Shown here: positions 30,346 to 42,035 of the stretch, in pieces
Layout of the letters: each line of letters opens with the position of its first letter
How positions within the stretch are numbered: position 1 is the stretch's first letter
NCBI GenBank assembly: GCA_029851415.1
Contig: CM056743.1
Span: 126,386,305 to 126,450,304, forward strand
Source of the DNA: Eretmocerus hayati
Taxonomy: Eukaryota > Arthropoda > Insecta > Hymenoptera > Aphelinidae
Reading direction: 5' to 3'
DNA length: 64,000 nt
The notes under the pieces: model-generated
What the model was told of the DNA's origin: nothing
Database searches by the model: none
Seen by the model: only the letters and a program-made list of their open reading frames with translations
Position numbers and translations under genes: made by a program

Positions 30346-32226
30346 TACTATTGTCTGTCCTAGGTACCTAGGGAGGGCCATGATGAACCGACTCTGCATA
30401 CTGTCACGAAACCCCGGTTTCATTTAGATTTTTTCTTGAGCCTCTTAAAGTGTAGCGATTCAGTACATGCCTGGCCAGAGGCCTACTGGATCGCTCGATC
30501 TGAATATATGACTCTTATGCGGTTCAAGTTACCTACACAAATTCTCCACGTCAAACTTGTGGTGATGGCCTATTCTGAGACGGTATTCTCACCAACTAAA
30601 TGCGATCAGTACAGGTGTTGATTTTGATACATAACAACAATGTAAACTCGTTTGTACCCCAGTATCTGAAAAAAATTCACCATATTTATCATGGTGACAG
30701 CGGTGGGATCAGTGTCTAAGCCTTCGTATACACGTCGACAGTTCAACTCCAGACTTTGGGGGAATTGATGAGCAAATGTCAGATTCATGACTGACTCTTT
30801 TGCTATCAAGAAATCCGCACTTATCACATTCCGAAATAATCAAAAATTCTCTCTGAACTGAATCCATTACACACGTCAAGATATTGTATCAACATATTCG
30901 ATCATCAAACTAGAAATACACAAAATCAAAGGCAATGTGAATGACCCGTCAGTGCTCGGAGACATCGCGTCAAATCTCAAGCCAGAAACACGAGCGCACG
31001 TGACATTGCGGAGAAGTTCATTCATAAAATGGATAATGGGCCAACTTGGGTATATGTAATACATGCACAAAGAGGTATGTATAGTAAGAAACAGGCAGTG
31101 GCGAATATTCAACAAGCTGCATAGCGGAGCGCAGACCATTCACATCAAGAGAGAGATACTAAAACTAATACTAGAGCAAGTCAGCAAAAGGGGCTGTCTC
31201 GGTCTCGGGGTCGGAGAATCAGGAGTAAGAGGAGGGCACTTGGCGCCTTGGGGAGATAATAGCTTGAAATTAACCGGGCGCATCTCTCGTAAAAACGAGC
31301 AATTCAGAAACCCGAGTCTCCGTTTTCGCCTGATGGGTGGCTCCTGATTCTCGTGCTCGCCTGCATTCTTTATCCGAATGATGAATCGCGATGCGGACCT
31401 TGACCGCGACTTTCAGTCTCATTGTAATGCTTTCAGACTTCTGAGTTGGAGCCCGTGATGTTGCATTGTTGTATAATATAACACGATAGTAGCTTTTTAC
31501 GAGGGAGTAGTGCTGTAAAAGTATATGGTTGGAGTATAATGTACGAATGGGGCATCAGATTGAGAGAGAGAGATAAATCTCTACAGAATCTCGCGCTCTT
31601 GATATCCTCGGGGTGTACGTGTTGGCGCCTATAAAAATCCGTAATGGTACACCTGCATATCCCACCTGTATCGATTTGGGCCATCTCCTTTTTGTAGATA
31701 TATCTCGCTAGGTTGCTGTAAGTAGTTGGCATTGTTCCACTGAACCAGTGCTTCTTCAGCTCATCCTATTATATCCTTTCACTGCTTCTCGAGTATAGTC
31801 GCGTGCCACAGGGAGCTTTGGCACGCGACCACCATCGCGAGGACCTTTGCCTCTTTTTTCCTGGATTTTTTTTCTGTTTGCATCAAAGGGATTCCTGTAT
31901 CCTGCGGTAATTGGACACTGTTGTCTTGAAAGTTTACACTCTAACCAGATTTTGACATTCAACAAGGAGTTGAACCTTCTGATTTAATAGAACGGGTGCC
32001 TAGTTTGCAATGGAATATTACATCCACACCAGGGTTGCCATAAATATTGACAGATCCGATTCAGTATCGTATGAATCATTTTCAGACTCACAAAATGCCG
32101 TTTCGATAATCTAGAGGTTATACTACTAATCATTCACTACTATAAGAATTTTTCCTAACATGCAGGCGAACTTTCATCTTAGATAATAACGTTTGGACTT
32201 TTTTGAATAGGTGGTCATAGATGAAA
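30346..32226. other. Unannotated DNA
   Basis: No gene supported. Short frames only. Confidence 0.4.
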
Positions 32227-32997
32227 TCGATGGCTCAGAGTAAAAAGGAACTATCTAAAATCGTAAGACTGGAAAGGGACTATCTAAAAGTGTCTGTAGA
32301 AAGAACTATCTATAAATATTTGGCTGAAAGGAACTATCTAAAATCGTAAGAGTTGAAGGGAGCTATCTGGATTTGTCTGATTTAAAAGGAACTATCGGAA
32401 AATGTCTGTTTTAAAAAGGAACTATCTATAAATTTTTGGTTAAAAGGAACTATCTAGAATCGTAAGAGTTGAAAGGAATTATCTGAATTCGTCTGATTTA
32501 AGAGGAACTATCTGTAGATTTCTGGTTAAAAGGAACTATCTGAATTCGTCTGATTTAAAAGGAACTATCTGTGAATTTCTGGTCAAAAGAAACTATCTGA
32601 AAATTGTCAACCGAAAATTCACGAATAGTTCCTTTTAAACCAGACATTTTCAGATAGTTCCTTTTAAACCAAACAAATTCAGATAGTTCCTTTTAAATCA
32701 GACGAATTCAGATAGTTCCTTTTGAACTAGAAATACACAGATAGTTCCTTTCTGAAACAAAAATGTCCAGATAGTTCCTTTCAAATCAGACAAATCCAGA
32801 TAGTTCCTTTCAGTCAAAAATGTATAGATAGTTCCTTTCTCAAAAAGACATTATCAGATAGTTTCTTTTGAACCAGACGAATTCAGATAGTTCCTTTCAA
32901 GTAAACAATTTCAGATAGTTCCTTTTACAGACATTTTTTGATAGTTCCTTTCAAGTCTTACGATTCCAGATAGGTCCTTTTTACTCTGAGCCATCGA
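32227..32997. mobile_element. 771-bp foldback element made of GGAACTATCT repeats
   Basis: The left end TCGATGGCTCAGAGTAAAAA is the exact mirror of the right end TTTTTACTCTGAGCCATCGA. The left arm holds about ten spaced copies of AAAGGAACTATCT; the right arm holds the same number as AGATAGTTCCTTT. The arms meet near 32605-32630. Spacers alternate between words such as GAATTCGTCTGATTTAA and ATTTCTGGTTAA. No coding potential. Confidence 0.85.
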
Positions 32998-34420
32998 AAT
33001 ACAGCCTCCAGGATACCTCAATGATGTTAGAATCTATGAAATTGACTTGCGCTGTTCCATTTTAGTATGGAGATTCCATGACATCTTGTTATTTTCAGGT
33101 TGCAGAAATTGGAATAACTGATGATAGTGCCAAAAGCTAATTTTCTGCAACTTTTTCAAAGTTGGATAATCATCATCGGGCACCAAAGAATGTTTTACTG
33201 GACGAGTTCGTGAAGGGATTGATCTGTGGGAAAGTACGAGATCTTGAGAACCATTTGATAAGACTTTCTCATGAATATGATACATTCATTATCACAAAAT
33301 CAACAGCAAAGCTTGAAGAATTCTTCCATCAACTCATCACCAGATGTTGAAATGATTGAAAAATATGATATAAAATTCGTGATATGTAACACTAACATCC
33401 TTGTGGACAAGAATTCATTACAAAAACAGCGAAATAGAAAATTGATGTAGAAAAATCGAAAGAATTCGTTGTCAGGGTCAAGGTATCGAGTTTAAGAGAC
33501 CCTCAAGGAAAACGTAAGATTGCATCCGCACCAGATTGTGAATGAAAAGAGTCATCCTGTCGGCGAATTGAAAAGGACGAAGAGATGCTCGAAGAGATGG
33601 GTAAAGTAAAAGCTCATCGTTCACTCGGTCGGGTTCACTAACTCGTTGAACCCGGCTTTCAGCTCGTGCAAATCTTCACATTCATGTGTGGGTGACTCGA
33701 TATGACCCGCAGGAAACACATATCCAATCCAGTCTCTGGATAGGTTGCCTTTACATACATATACGTATACAGTTTGCCCTCCCGTACACTCGGGGTATTT
33801 GCTCCACTTTTCCGCGTCTGCGATCGTAATTCAAGGTCGTCGGCCTCGTTCGCAACCCGCATGCAGATCGTATAACTACACATATAGTCCCGTCCCAAGG
33901 GCTTATGCAGATGGACGCGTTCGAGTATCTCACTTGAATGAATCGCTGCATGCCTGTCTACATTTGCATCGAATGGAATCGCTTCGTCGCCACCGATGTG
34001 TGGTATGCGCTGAGGTTCATGTATGAATGAGAAATCACAGTTGGAACGTGTTGTGTTATCTGACTAATCGCGTCATGATCGATTAGTTTGTCTGCTATTA
34101 TCTTGCACTCCTGATCGATTGATTGAAGTAATCTGTACACTGGTAACTTCGAGAATGAATAATTTGTACTCTGGATTTATCGATTTTCTGAACTAAGTGT
34201 GTCTTATTGATGCGTGGTCATCATATATCATTGAAATTGTCTAATATGTCAAAATCTTATACAATTACTTTACCCAGTTATCATTAATTAAAACGCCCAA
34301 TATAGTAGCTATCTATCTCCAATACTGCCTTTGGATCAAGAAATTGAATTTACTTTACCAAGTGCTTTTGATACAGCAGATTCGTGCTACCCGAATCAAA
34401 CCCATAGTAAGCTTTCGAGA
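32998..34420. other. Unannotated DNA
   Basis: No supported gene or repeat. Confidence 0.4.
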
Positions 34421-34422
34421 GT

Positions 34423-34581
34423 TTATCAACACCTTCACTGCGATGGGCCCCAGCAGGGGGGCCCACACGTCCAACTCTGTGTGCGGTGGTGATAAAAATC
34501 CCATTGAATGGGCTCCACCAGTACGCCCGGTAAAACACAAACCCGTACACGATTTTTGCCGTCGCAGTGACCGTGTCGAAT
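34423..34581. mobile_element. Small MITE with ACACCTTCACTGCGATGG ends
   Basis: The left TCAACACCTTCACTGCGATG mirrors the right end, whose reverse complement reads TCGACACGGTCACTGCGACG. The same terminal word appears in two further mini-elements at 59.3 and 59.7 kb. Confidence 0.55.
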
Positions 34582-34583
34582 AA

Positions 34584-37500
34584 AAGAGATTCGACATATT
34601 TCATTGAATTTTTCATAATTAGCGGTGTCAAATTCGACAGCTGAACAGAGAAAAAGTGAAATTGATAGAAGGCACCCTTCAAGGTCAGAGTATCAAGAGA
34701 AGCGACAAGAAACTAATCCTCGCAAAAGATATAAACCTCTCATCCGTGCACTGACCTATTTTTTCGTAACGTAGAAAAGTTCAAAGAAAACAGTAGTGAA
34801 TGACCCCCTCGCAACGGCCCTCAAGCAATTTCAAGATCTTGCAAGGCCATGCTTATCGTAGATTCTATATAGCAGGCTCAAGTTTACGGCTTTCCATGCA
34901 AGTACGCGAGCAGAATATACCCTTTGGACTCGTTCAGTCATCATCCCATTCATGTTATGGGATAGCGTACTTCCCATTCACTCTTATGAAATCGATCATA
35001 TGTCTCCACTTTCTATTACGTCCCCTTTTCAGCTAACTTGTAACTACCACAAACCCATCAATGCTACATGTATATTCCAAAAGAATCCTTAGTAAGGCAA
35101 GAGATATGAAGAATTGATGACTAAGGGATTGAACACTTTATTGGAGGCCCCGGAGGGATAATACGATGTATTTTTTGCTACGGTTGTCAGATGTCTTCGT
35201 CTGCTTCGCAGGACCTCACTAAACTTTTTCAAAGTGAACAATCCCACGCTTATTTTCACATTCTAGTCTCAACAAGTGAGTGAGGTTATACATATTGATT
35301 GAATTGTAGCATTCATGGTATGCTAGCATTCTGGATGTATTATTTTGAATTTAGATAACGTTTCATTTCTACAGTCTAATTGCGATCCTAGCAGTAGATA
35401 CTTGGAATCTTTTGAGCGTTGACAGAAAAAAAGCTTCCTGCTGTCGTTCTTAGGAAAACAGTTATCGAGAAAATGTTTTGTTTCTCCGAATCAATACTGA
35501 AGAAGATATTTTGAAGGTAAATTCACCATTAACTTGAGGATATACGTGGTTTGATTAGCATCAATTCGATGATGAGCCAAACAACATAATTAATGAATAT
35601 TGTTTCATTTACTGAAGCCACTGCAATTTTTGGGCATTGGATGTACAACCTTCCGGTTTACCTCGGTCTCGGACTCTACAGACTTTCAAAAGGACCGTAA
35701 AACCCGAACTGTCTTAAAGAGATAATACGGAAGTTTGAGAAGAGGTATAAAGTAAACGACACTCTCAGTGGCAATTAAAGAAGCGCTGGTAAGGTGCGAC
35801 TGGGTCAAGTTCAAACAATCTCCCCACGGATATAGTACGAAAAGCTATAGCCGCAGAAGAGAATGATGAAAAAGAGGTACTTACCAACAAAGCTCTGCTT
35901 GGCTCAAAGCCGATGAATGGACGTAAGCCTCAGCCAACTTTACACCCTTTAGGCAAATACCACTCATCCGCTTCAGTATTACCCTTCGATCGATAAATAT
36001 CCATCACACGTTTGATCGAGCAACGTACAAACCAAGAAATTTTAAAGTGTGCAGACACACCGTACGACTGTGATCCAACAAGTTGCCTTCGTCAAGTTTC
36101 GACAAGGAAATATGGTCTCACGCTTTGACGGCCAGAAGCTCTCAGCTGATTCGGTCTCTGTGATGTGGATTTACTTACTCCTCTCACACAAATGCGCTGT
36201 AGAGATTTACTATCTGAAGCTCACGTGGGTGCAAATGTAGGTGAACTCTGTAGCGTGTAAACCGCAGAGAATTGGCCGAGTTGAGGTCGTTGCGCCCCCG
36301 ACACTTTGCACGCCCTCCACAGTAGCTTGTGGTATGAGGCGCGTGACATCGTTCTCTCCGAGCTTTCTATTTTCATTTTTAAAGCTGTCGTGTCACAGTG
36401 TAACGCTCTTCATCCTGTTATTTCTTTTTTTTTTTCAGCTCTCATTGTGCGTCAGATTTAATTTACAACGCACGAGGTAAAGGTCGTTATCGCTTTGTGG
36501 CAAAGCTTGCGGTTTTGTCTGTGCGAGCTCGTTTTGGAATGCGCCAGTACTGCCCAGCACGCCATGATTCATATTTAACAACTTCTGTGATGCTTCAATT
36601 ACATTTCAATGATTCCCTGTAACAGGATTGATGGAAACAATGAATGGTTAAGTAACTATCGGCTCAAGATATCTGAAAACAGCGTGCTATGGAGTTTAAG
36701 AACACGGTGAAGGAAATGGAATTAGAAAGAGTTTTTGTTATCTCATCAGCAATGTATTTAAATCCGAGGAATGATTTTTGACTCTTGCTTTAGGCTAAAA
36801 ACTATAAAATACTGTGACGTATAATCTCTCAATTCCCAAAAACTTTATCGAAACAACAGGAAAGGAAAAAACTTGATTCAATCGTCACATTTAGCATAAA
36901 AGCAGGTGCATGTAAATAAATCTTGACCAACCGAGGATACCACACTCAACAGGTAAAAAAGAGTAACAAGAAAGACAATTACAGTTTGCGTCCTAAGACG
37001 CGGTAAGCGATGACGAGTAGCAATGCCCGCTATACATCTGTGACGCGGTCGAACTTGCAAACTGGGTCAAGTTCACGCTGGTATTATACAAACTGTGACA
37101 AGAAACATCTGAGAACCACCGTCTGCATGCGAATGAGACAAGTCAGAGTAAGTTGGGTCTACGTGTATTCTGTGTAGGCATACACACAGCAAGTTGCGGG
37201 TGCAGTTCGCGTCGTCGTCGTCGTCGTTGCTAATGAGACGTTCTTGCGATTCCCGATTGAGATACTCGTGCCACGTGTTAGAAGATACCTGCACTTGGAG
37301 TCAATGAGAAATCCAAGATCCGACTCTTACTTTTTACCTGTTGGTCACGGTGCATTCCGTTTCACTATTTTTCGCTCGCTCGGCATCAGTATACATAGGT
37401 ACGCCTTTTTTAGATCGGCGTCCGGGGAATGCGGATGAGGCGCTAACTGGCTTAACACTGAGTGTATACATACATATGTAGCTTGCAGTGCAAAAGTGGA

Positions 37501-38750
37501 ATACCCTCGAGATTCACACACCAACTTGAGACAAGGCGCCAGCAAACTATGTTTCTTTTTGTCTTTTTCGTCGTCTTCGCGATGATCAGACGTTGAGAGG
37601 AATACAGGACGCGTGAGTTATCGTGTGATAATTAGACCTGTCTATAACTGATTGGTCCTGCAGTTGTACAACAACTATATTAGCTTCTAAATAATACCGT
37701 TATCAGTTTTGTGACGTGGAGTAGATGATTGAATCAGTTTGCCAATGGAGATAGATACACCCTGCCATCTCAGTAATGAAAAAAAAAAAAAAACCAACGA
37801 AATTACCTTTTCTATCTCAAACAGACAGTCTTTGATAGGTATTTCCAAATTTTTCTTCCAATATGACACATCTGAACTTCCTTTGCCATTTATCTACTCA
37901 TCGTATGTAAAACTAGAGTAAAGAGTGCCAGAGAAGTGAGGGGAATAAAAAAGCAAATGATCCGGTGAAACAGGAGGCAAGCATGTACAGAGTTGAGGCG
38001 ACCAACCAGCCACTGATACCGATCAACACGATGTAAGATGCTACAGACAGAATCATTTGAAGAGGCGTCATATTAATAAACAGATGATCGAAGACCAGTA
38101 ACGACTGCGAGATCTTCCAGAAGTTATGCCGTAAGGCACATGACAACAAAACTGTGGACTTGCTGGATCAAAAAGGACCCCCATTACAAATAATAAGAAG
38201 GATAACCACAGGACACTGTTCAGTCACCAGAGTCAAACTCAAATAGTATATTATATCATCCAGTGCGAAAGTGGCGACCCCTGAGAGGTCGCCGCACGTG
38301 ATATATGTACTATTTTATATTACGAGAACTGGAAATTGCGCAACCAAGTTTTATTATTCAATCGATGATTGAGTCATTTTAGATGAACGGATTTTGTATT
38401 TCAAACATTGATCGCAAAACTAGTGATTGTGCCACAAAAGCACCAAAATATACGTTGAGAATGGCCTCTACGATTTTTTTTCCCCCAACTTAAGTCGCGT
38501 TACGCGCCATACTCGCCGCCACACACTGATGCGCGCGAATACTCATGGATATCGCTTGGATACCCGGCGAATATCTTGCGAGTATCGTTGTGAGCAACCA
38601 GGAGTATTGCGAGCACTCGAGCGATTGCCCTCGTCACGGACCCCACGACTTCGAATTTCAGATCGGATGCTTTCTTTCCTTCCTTTTTCTCCCTCTTTTT
38701 TTCGCCTCCTTTCTTCACCTCCATGGTGGAGATCTTGTCAAGATTGGGAC
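34584..38750. other. Unannotated DNA
   Basis: No supported gene. A (CGT)n microsatellite lies at 37206-37226 and a poly-A run near 37780. The word CTGGGTCAAGTTC occurs at 35804 and 37067 (and again at 41108), meaning unknown. Confidence 0.4.
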
Positions 38751-38756
38751 GCGACA

Positions 38757-40160
38757 CCTCTCCGGAACTCGAACAGTACCTCAACGGTATTAGCGCAGCA
38801 GTGCCGGTTCGCGACTGATGCGGGAGCTCCGCGACACTTTTCGGAACTTCAATGCCACTGCAAAAGTACTAGCGCAGCAGTGCCAATTTGAAACACACAT
38901 AGCTGGTTCGTGAGACTGATACGGCGACAATAGTACTTTTGTGGTACCATTCAGGTCCCGGATATGTGTCGCGGAACCGTCGTATTGATATTGAATCGAT
39001 ACTCCTGCTCTTGTACTGTTGCGGTAATACCCCAAGTTCCGAAGAAGTGTCGCGGAGCTTTCGTATTGGTTTTGAATTGGTACTATGTGCTAGTCCGTCC
39101 ACGATACCATTCAAGTTCCGAAAAAGTGTCGAGGAGCTCCCGTCACAGTCTCGAACTAGGGTTACCGCGGCGTCCGGCCACGGTACCTTCCAGGTTCCGA
39201 AAAAGTGTCGTGTATCTCTCGTATCAGTTTCAAACTGGTACTACCGCGCTAGTCCGGTCGCAGTACCATGCAAGTTCCGTAAGAATATCGTGAAGCTCCC
39301 GTCACTGTCTCGAACTGGTACTACTGCGCTAGCACTATTGTGGTACCATCCAAGTTCCGAAAGAGTGTCGTAAAGCTCCCGTATCAGTTTCGAACTAGTA
39401 GTACCGCGCTAGTCCGGTCGCGGTACCATCCAGGATCCGAAAACGTGTCGTGCAGCTCCTGTATCAGTCTCGGACTGCTAATACCGCACTAGTTATATTG
39501 TAGCGGTATTATTCAAGTCCCGAAAAAGAGTCGTGAAGCTTCCGTATCAGTCTCGAACCGGTACTGCTGCTTTAGTACTACGGTGGTACCATCCAAGTTC
39601 CGAAAAAGTGTCGTGAATCTCCCGTCTCAGTCTCGAACTGCTACTACCGCACTAGTTATACTATCGCGGTATTATTCAAGTCTCGAAAAAATGTCACGAA
39701 AGTTCCGTATCAGTCTTGAACTGCTACTGTTGCGCTAGTACTATTGTGGTACCATCGAAGTCCCGAAAAAGTGTCGTAAAGCTCCCGTCTCAGTCACGAA
39801 TTAGTACCACTGTACTAGTCCGTCAGCGGTACTATCTAAGCTCCGGAAAAGTCTCTTGAAGCTCCCGTATCAGTTTCGAACTGGTATTACTGCGCTAGTG
39901 GTTGCGGTACCGTCCAAATTCCGGAGAAGTGTCGCGAAGGTGCCGTATCAGTCGCGAACTGGTGCTACGTGCTAGTACTGTGGCGGTACCATCCAAGTCC
40001 CGAAAAATTGTCGCGAAAGTTCTGGATCAGTCTCGAAATGCTACTGCTCTACTAGTACTATTGTGGTACCATCTAAGTTCCCAATAAGTGTCGTGAAGCT
40101 CCCGTATCAGTCTCGAACTGAAACTATATACTGTCAGGACACCACTCAAATCCGGTAGAA
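38757..40160. repeat. Minisatellite, about 80-bp unit, about 17 diverged copies
   Basis: Landmarks recur every 78-83 bp: GGTACCATCCAAGTTCCGAA, GTGTCGTGAAGCTCCC, GTATCAGTCTCGAACTG and GCTAGTACTATTGTGG. Examples of the GGTACCATCC landmark lie near 39343, 39421, 39586, 39986 and 40065. The frames running through it (for example 38939-39373) are by-products of the repeat. Confidence 0.9.
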
Positions 40161-41298
40161 TTGTTACGGAACTGCCGCGCGAGTCTTGGACTGGCATTGC
40201 ATTAGTATTAGGTTTGTGATTCTCAATCGGGTTTTGGAGGAAATGTTCTTTATCGAAAAATTTCGACCTCAAAAAAATCCATCCACCATTCAGGAGTAGA
40301 GACAAAAAAAACCATCCAACCCGAAGTTCGAAGTACTTTCACCCCATGCAAGTGAATACACTGCTTTTGAAACGCCCCGTATGTTTTCAAAAGTCAGTAA
40401 TACATCTTACAACCTTGGGAAATGAGATTTGGGGTCGGCACATTTTCGACCCTCAAATATAAAAGTTTTTGCGGAACTACTCATACATGAACTTGATGGA
40501 AATAACAAGAGCTTGCACTATGTTTTCCCACTCAAACGACCCGAAGGTGAAAGACCGGAAAATCAGCTTACATCGCGTAAAGTAAACATCAACAGTTGTT
40601 GTCCAGCAAAATCGCTGAACAAGAGCTTTACGAGAGAAAGCCCTCAATTTCATACGGAATAAATCCAACTCTCTCTCTTTCTCTCACTCTCTCTCTCTCT
40701 CAAGATAGGGAGAGCTTGCAACGAGGCTATGGGTCGTTCGCCCAAGCGTGCGTGATATGTACTATATAGAAACTTCTGACGTAGTTCAAGAGCCCAATAC
40801 AATTTACACGGATAGATACACATACACATAGGACAAATACGTACTACGCAAAGCTCTCTACCCCTTCAAGAGCGTGACGCGAGCAAAACAGCTGTTATCG
40901 CGTTATAGCTCGAGCACGAGTTGCTCGTAACTTGACGGGACATCGTGGCTCGAAGCTGCGGGAGGCACGCGCCCGGTAAACGACCTGCATCCCTCTATCT
41001 CTCTCCCTCTCTCTTGTTACATAGTGATGGCAGTGAGCCGAGTTGCAGCAATAAAGAGCGGAACCTCGACGTGGCCCCCCCTGACTATATAGGTTTACTT
41101 ACACGAAGCACTGGGTCAAGTTCGCCGCAAGCTCGAGATAACATTCCCTCTGATGTCTACATGCATACAATGCACGTGTAGATATATTCATGAGTCGAGA
41201 GTGGTTCAACGCAATTTGGTAGACGTCTTAGAGGATGGGTCGAGTTTGTCGACCTTCCAAGATAAAATTCAGTTTTAAACAAACAAGAGGAGGAAGAT
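40161..41298. other. Unannotated DNA
   Basis: Contains a (CT)n tract at about 40670-40700. No supported gene. Confidence 0.4.
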
Positions 41299-41375
41299 GT
41301 CCTGGCTCAATGGATAGCGTGCTAGAATGAGAAGCGAAATTGATCAAGGGATCATGGATTCGATTTCCAATCAAA
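41299..41375 (+). pseudogene. tRNA-like sequence (pseudo-tRNA or SINE head)
   Basis: An A-box-like TGGCTCAATGG at 41303 and a B-box-like GGATTCGATTTCC at 41356 lie in tRNA-like spacing and could act as an RNA polymerase III promoter. The acceptor ends do not pair convincingly, so it is not a functional tRNA. A tRNA-Arg-type origin is possible. Confidence 0.45.
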
Positions 41376-41689
41376 ATATTTGATGGCAAAGTTTCCCGTA
41401 ACACTTCGACTGTCTCAAAATGATTGTATGAGCAATTTTCGTCCAGTGATATTCTGAATTCTTCGTTTCATAAGATCTGACTGATAAGCATTGGGCAGCT
41501 GGGAAACAGAGGGATGTTGGGTGTCATTGAAAGTTTTCAAGTCAATCGGATGTGCCTTTCTTAGTGTACCGTAGAATTGCAGAGAACGCTGACCTGGGAG
41601 TTCCGACTTAAAAAAAGTCCATGGCCCTGCAATTTCAGAACATTTTCTTTCTGGGAATGCTTACGGAACAGCTGGTCCGATGTCCCACT

Positions 41690-42035
41690 CACGAGGAACA
41701 CCTAGAGGTTGTGGTACACGGATTTGACTGAAACTCTGGGGATAGTCCCCTTTTACCGCCAAAAGATGAAACCCAGAGCCGCAGTTGCAAATGCCCAACC
41801 ATTATCAAGCTATAGCTCATAACATTAGCATTGCCCATATGGGCCCATTTCCAAAGAATATGTATATAGATATACCCGTAATGCTAATTTTATGAACTGA
41901 AGCTCGGAAACGGTTGGGCATTTGCAAGTGCGGCTCTGGGTTTCACTTTTTGGCGGTAAAAGGAGACTATCCCCAGAGTTTCAGCCAAATCCGTGACCCA
42001 CAATGCCTGGGTGCTCCTTGTCAGTGATACTCACA
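41690..42035. mobile_element. Hairpin MITE A (shared-core family)
   Basis: Long inverted arms: GGATTTGACTGAAACTCTGG on the left against CCAGAGTTTCAGCCAAATCC on the right, plus TTTTACCGCCAAAA and CAAATGCCCAACC words. The right terminus in reverse complement is CTGACAAGGAGCACC. The loop holds CATTGCCCATATGGGCCCAT (41829), a core shared with the elements at 46.9 and 52.9 kb. Confidence 0.75.

Noticed and set aside
38939..39373. 144-codon repetitive frame
   Set aside because: Runs through the 80-bp minisatellite; the repeat explains it.
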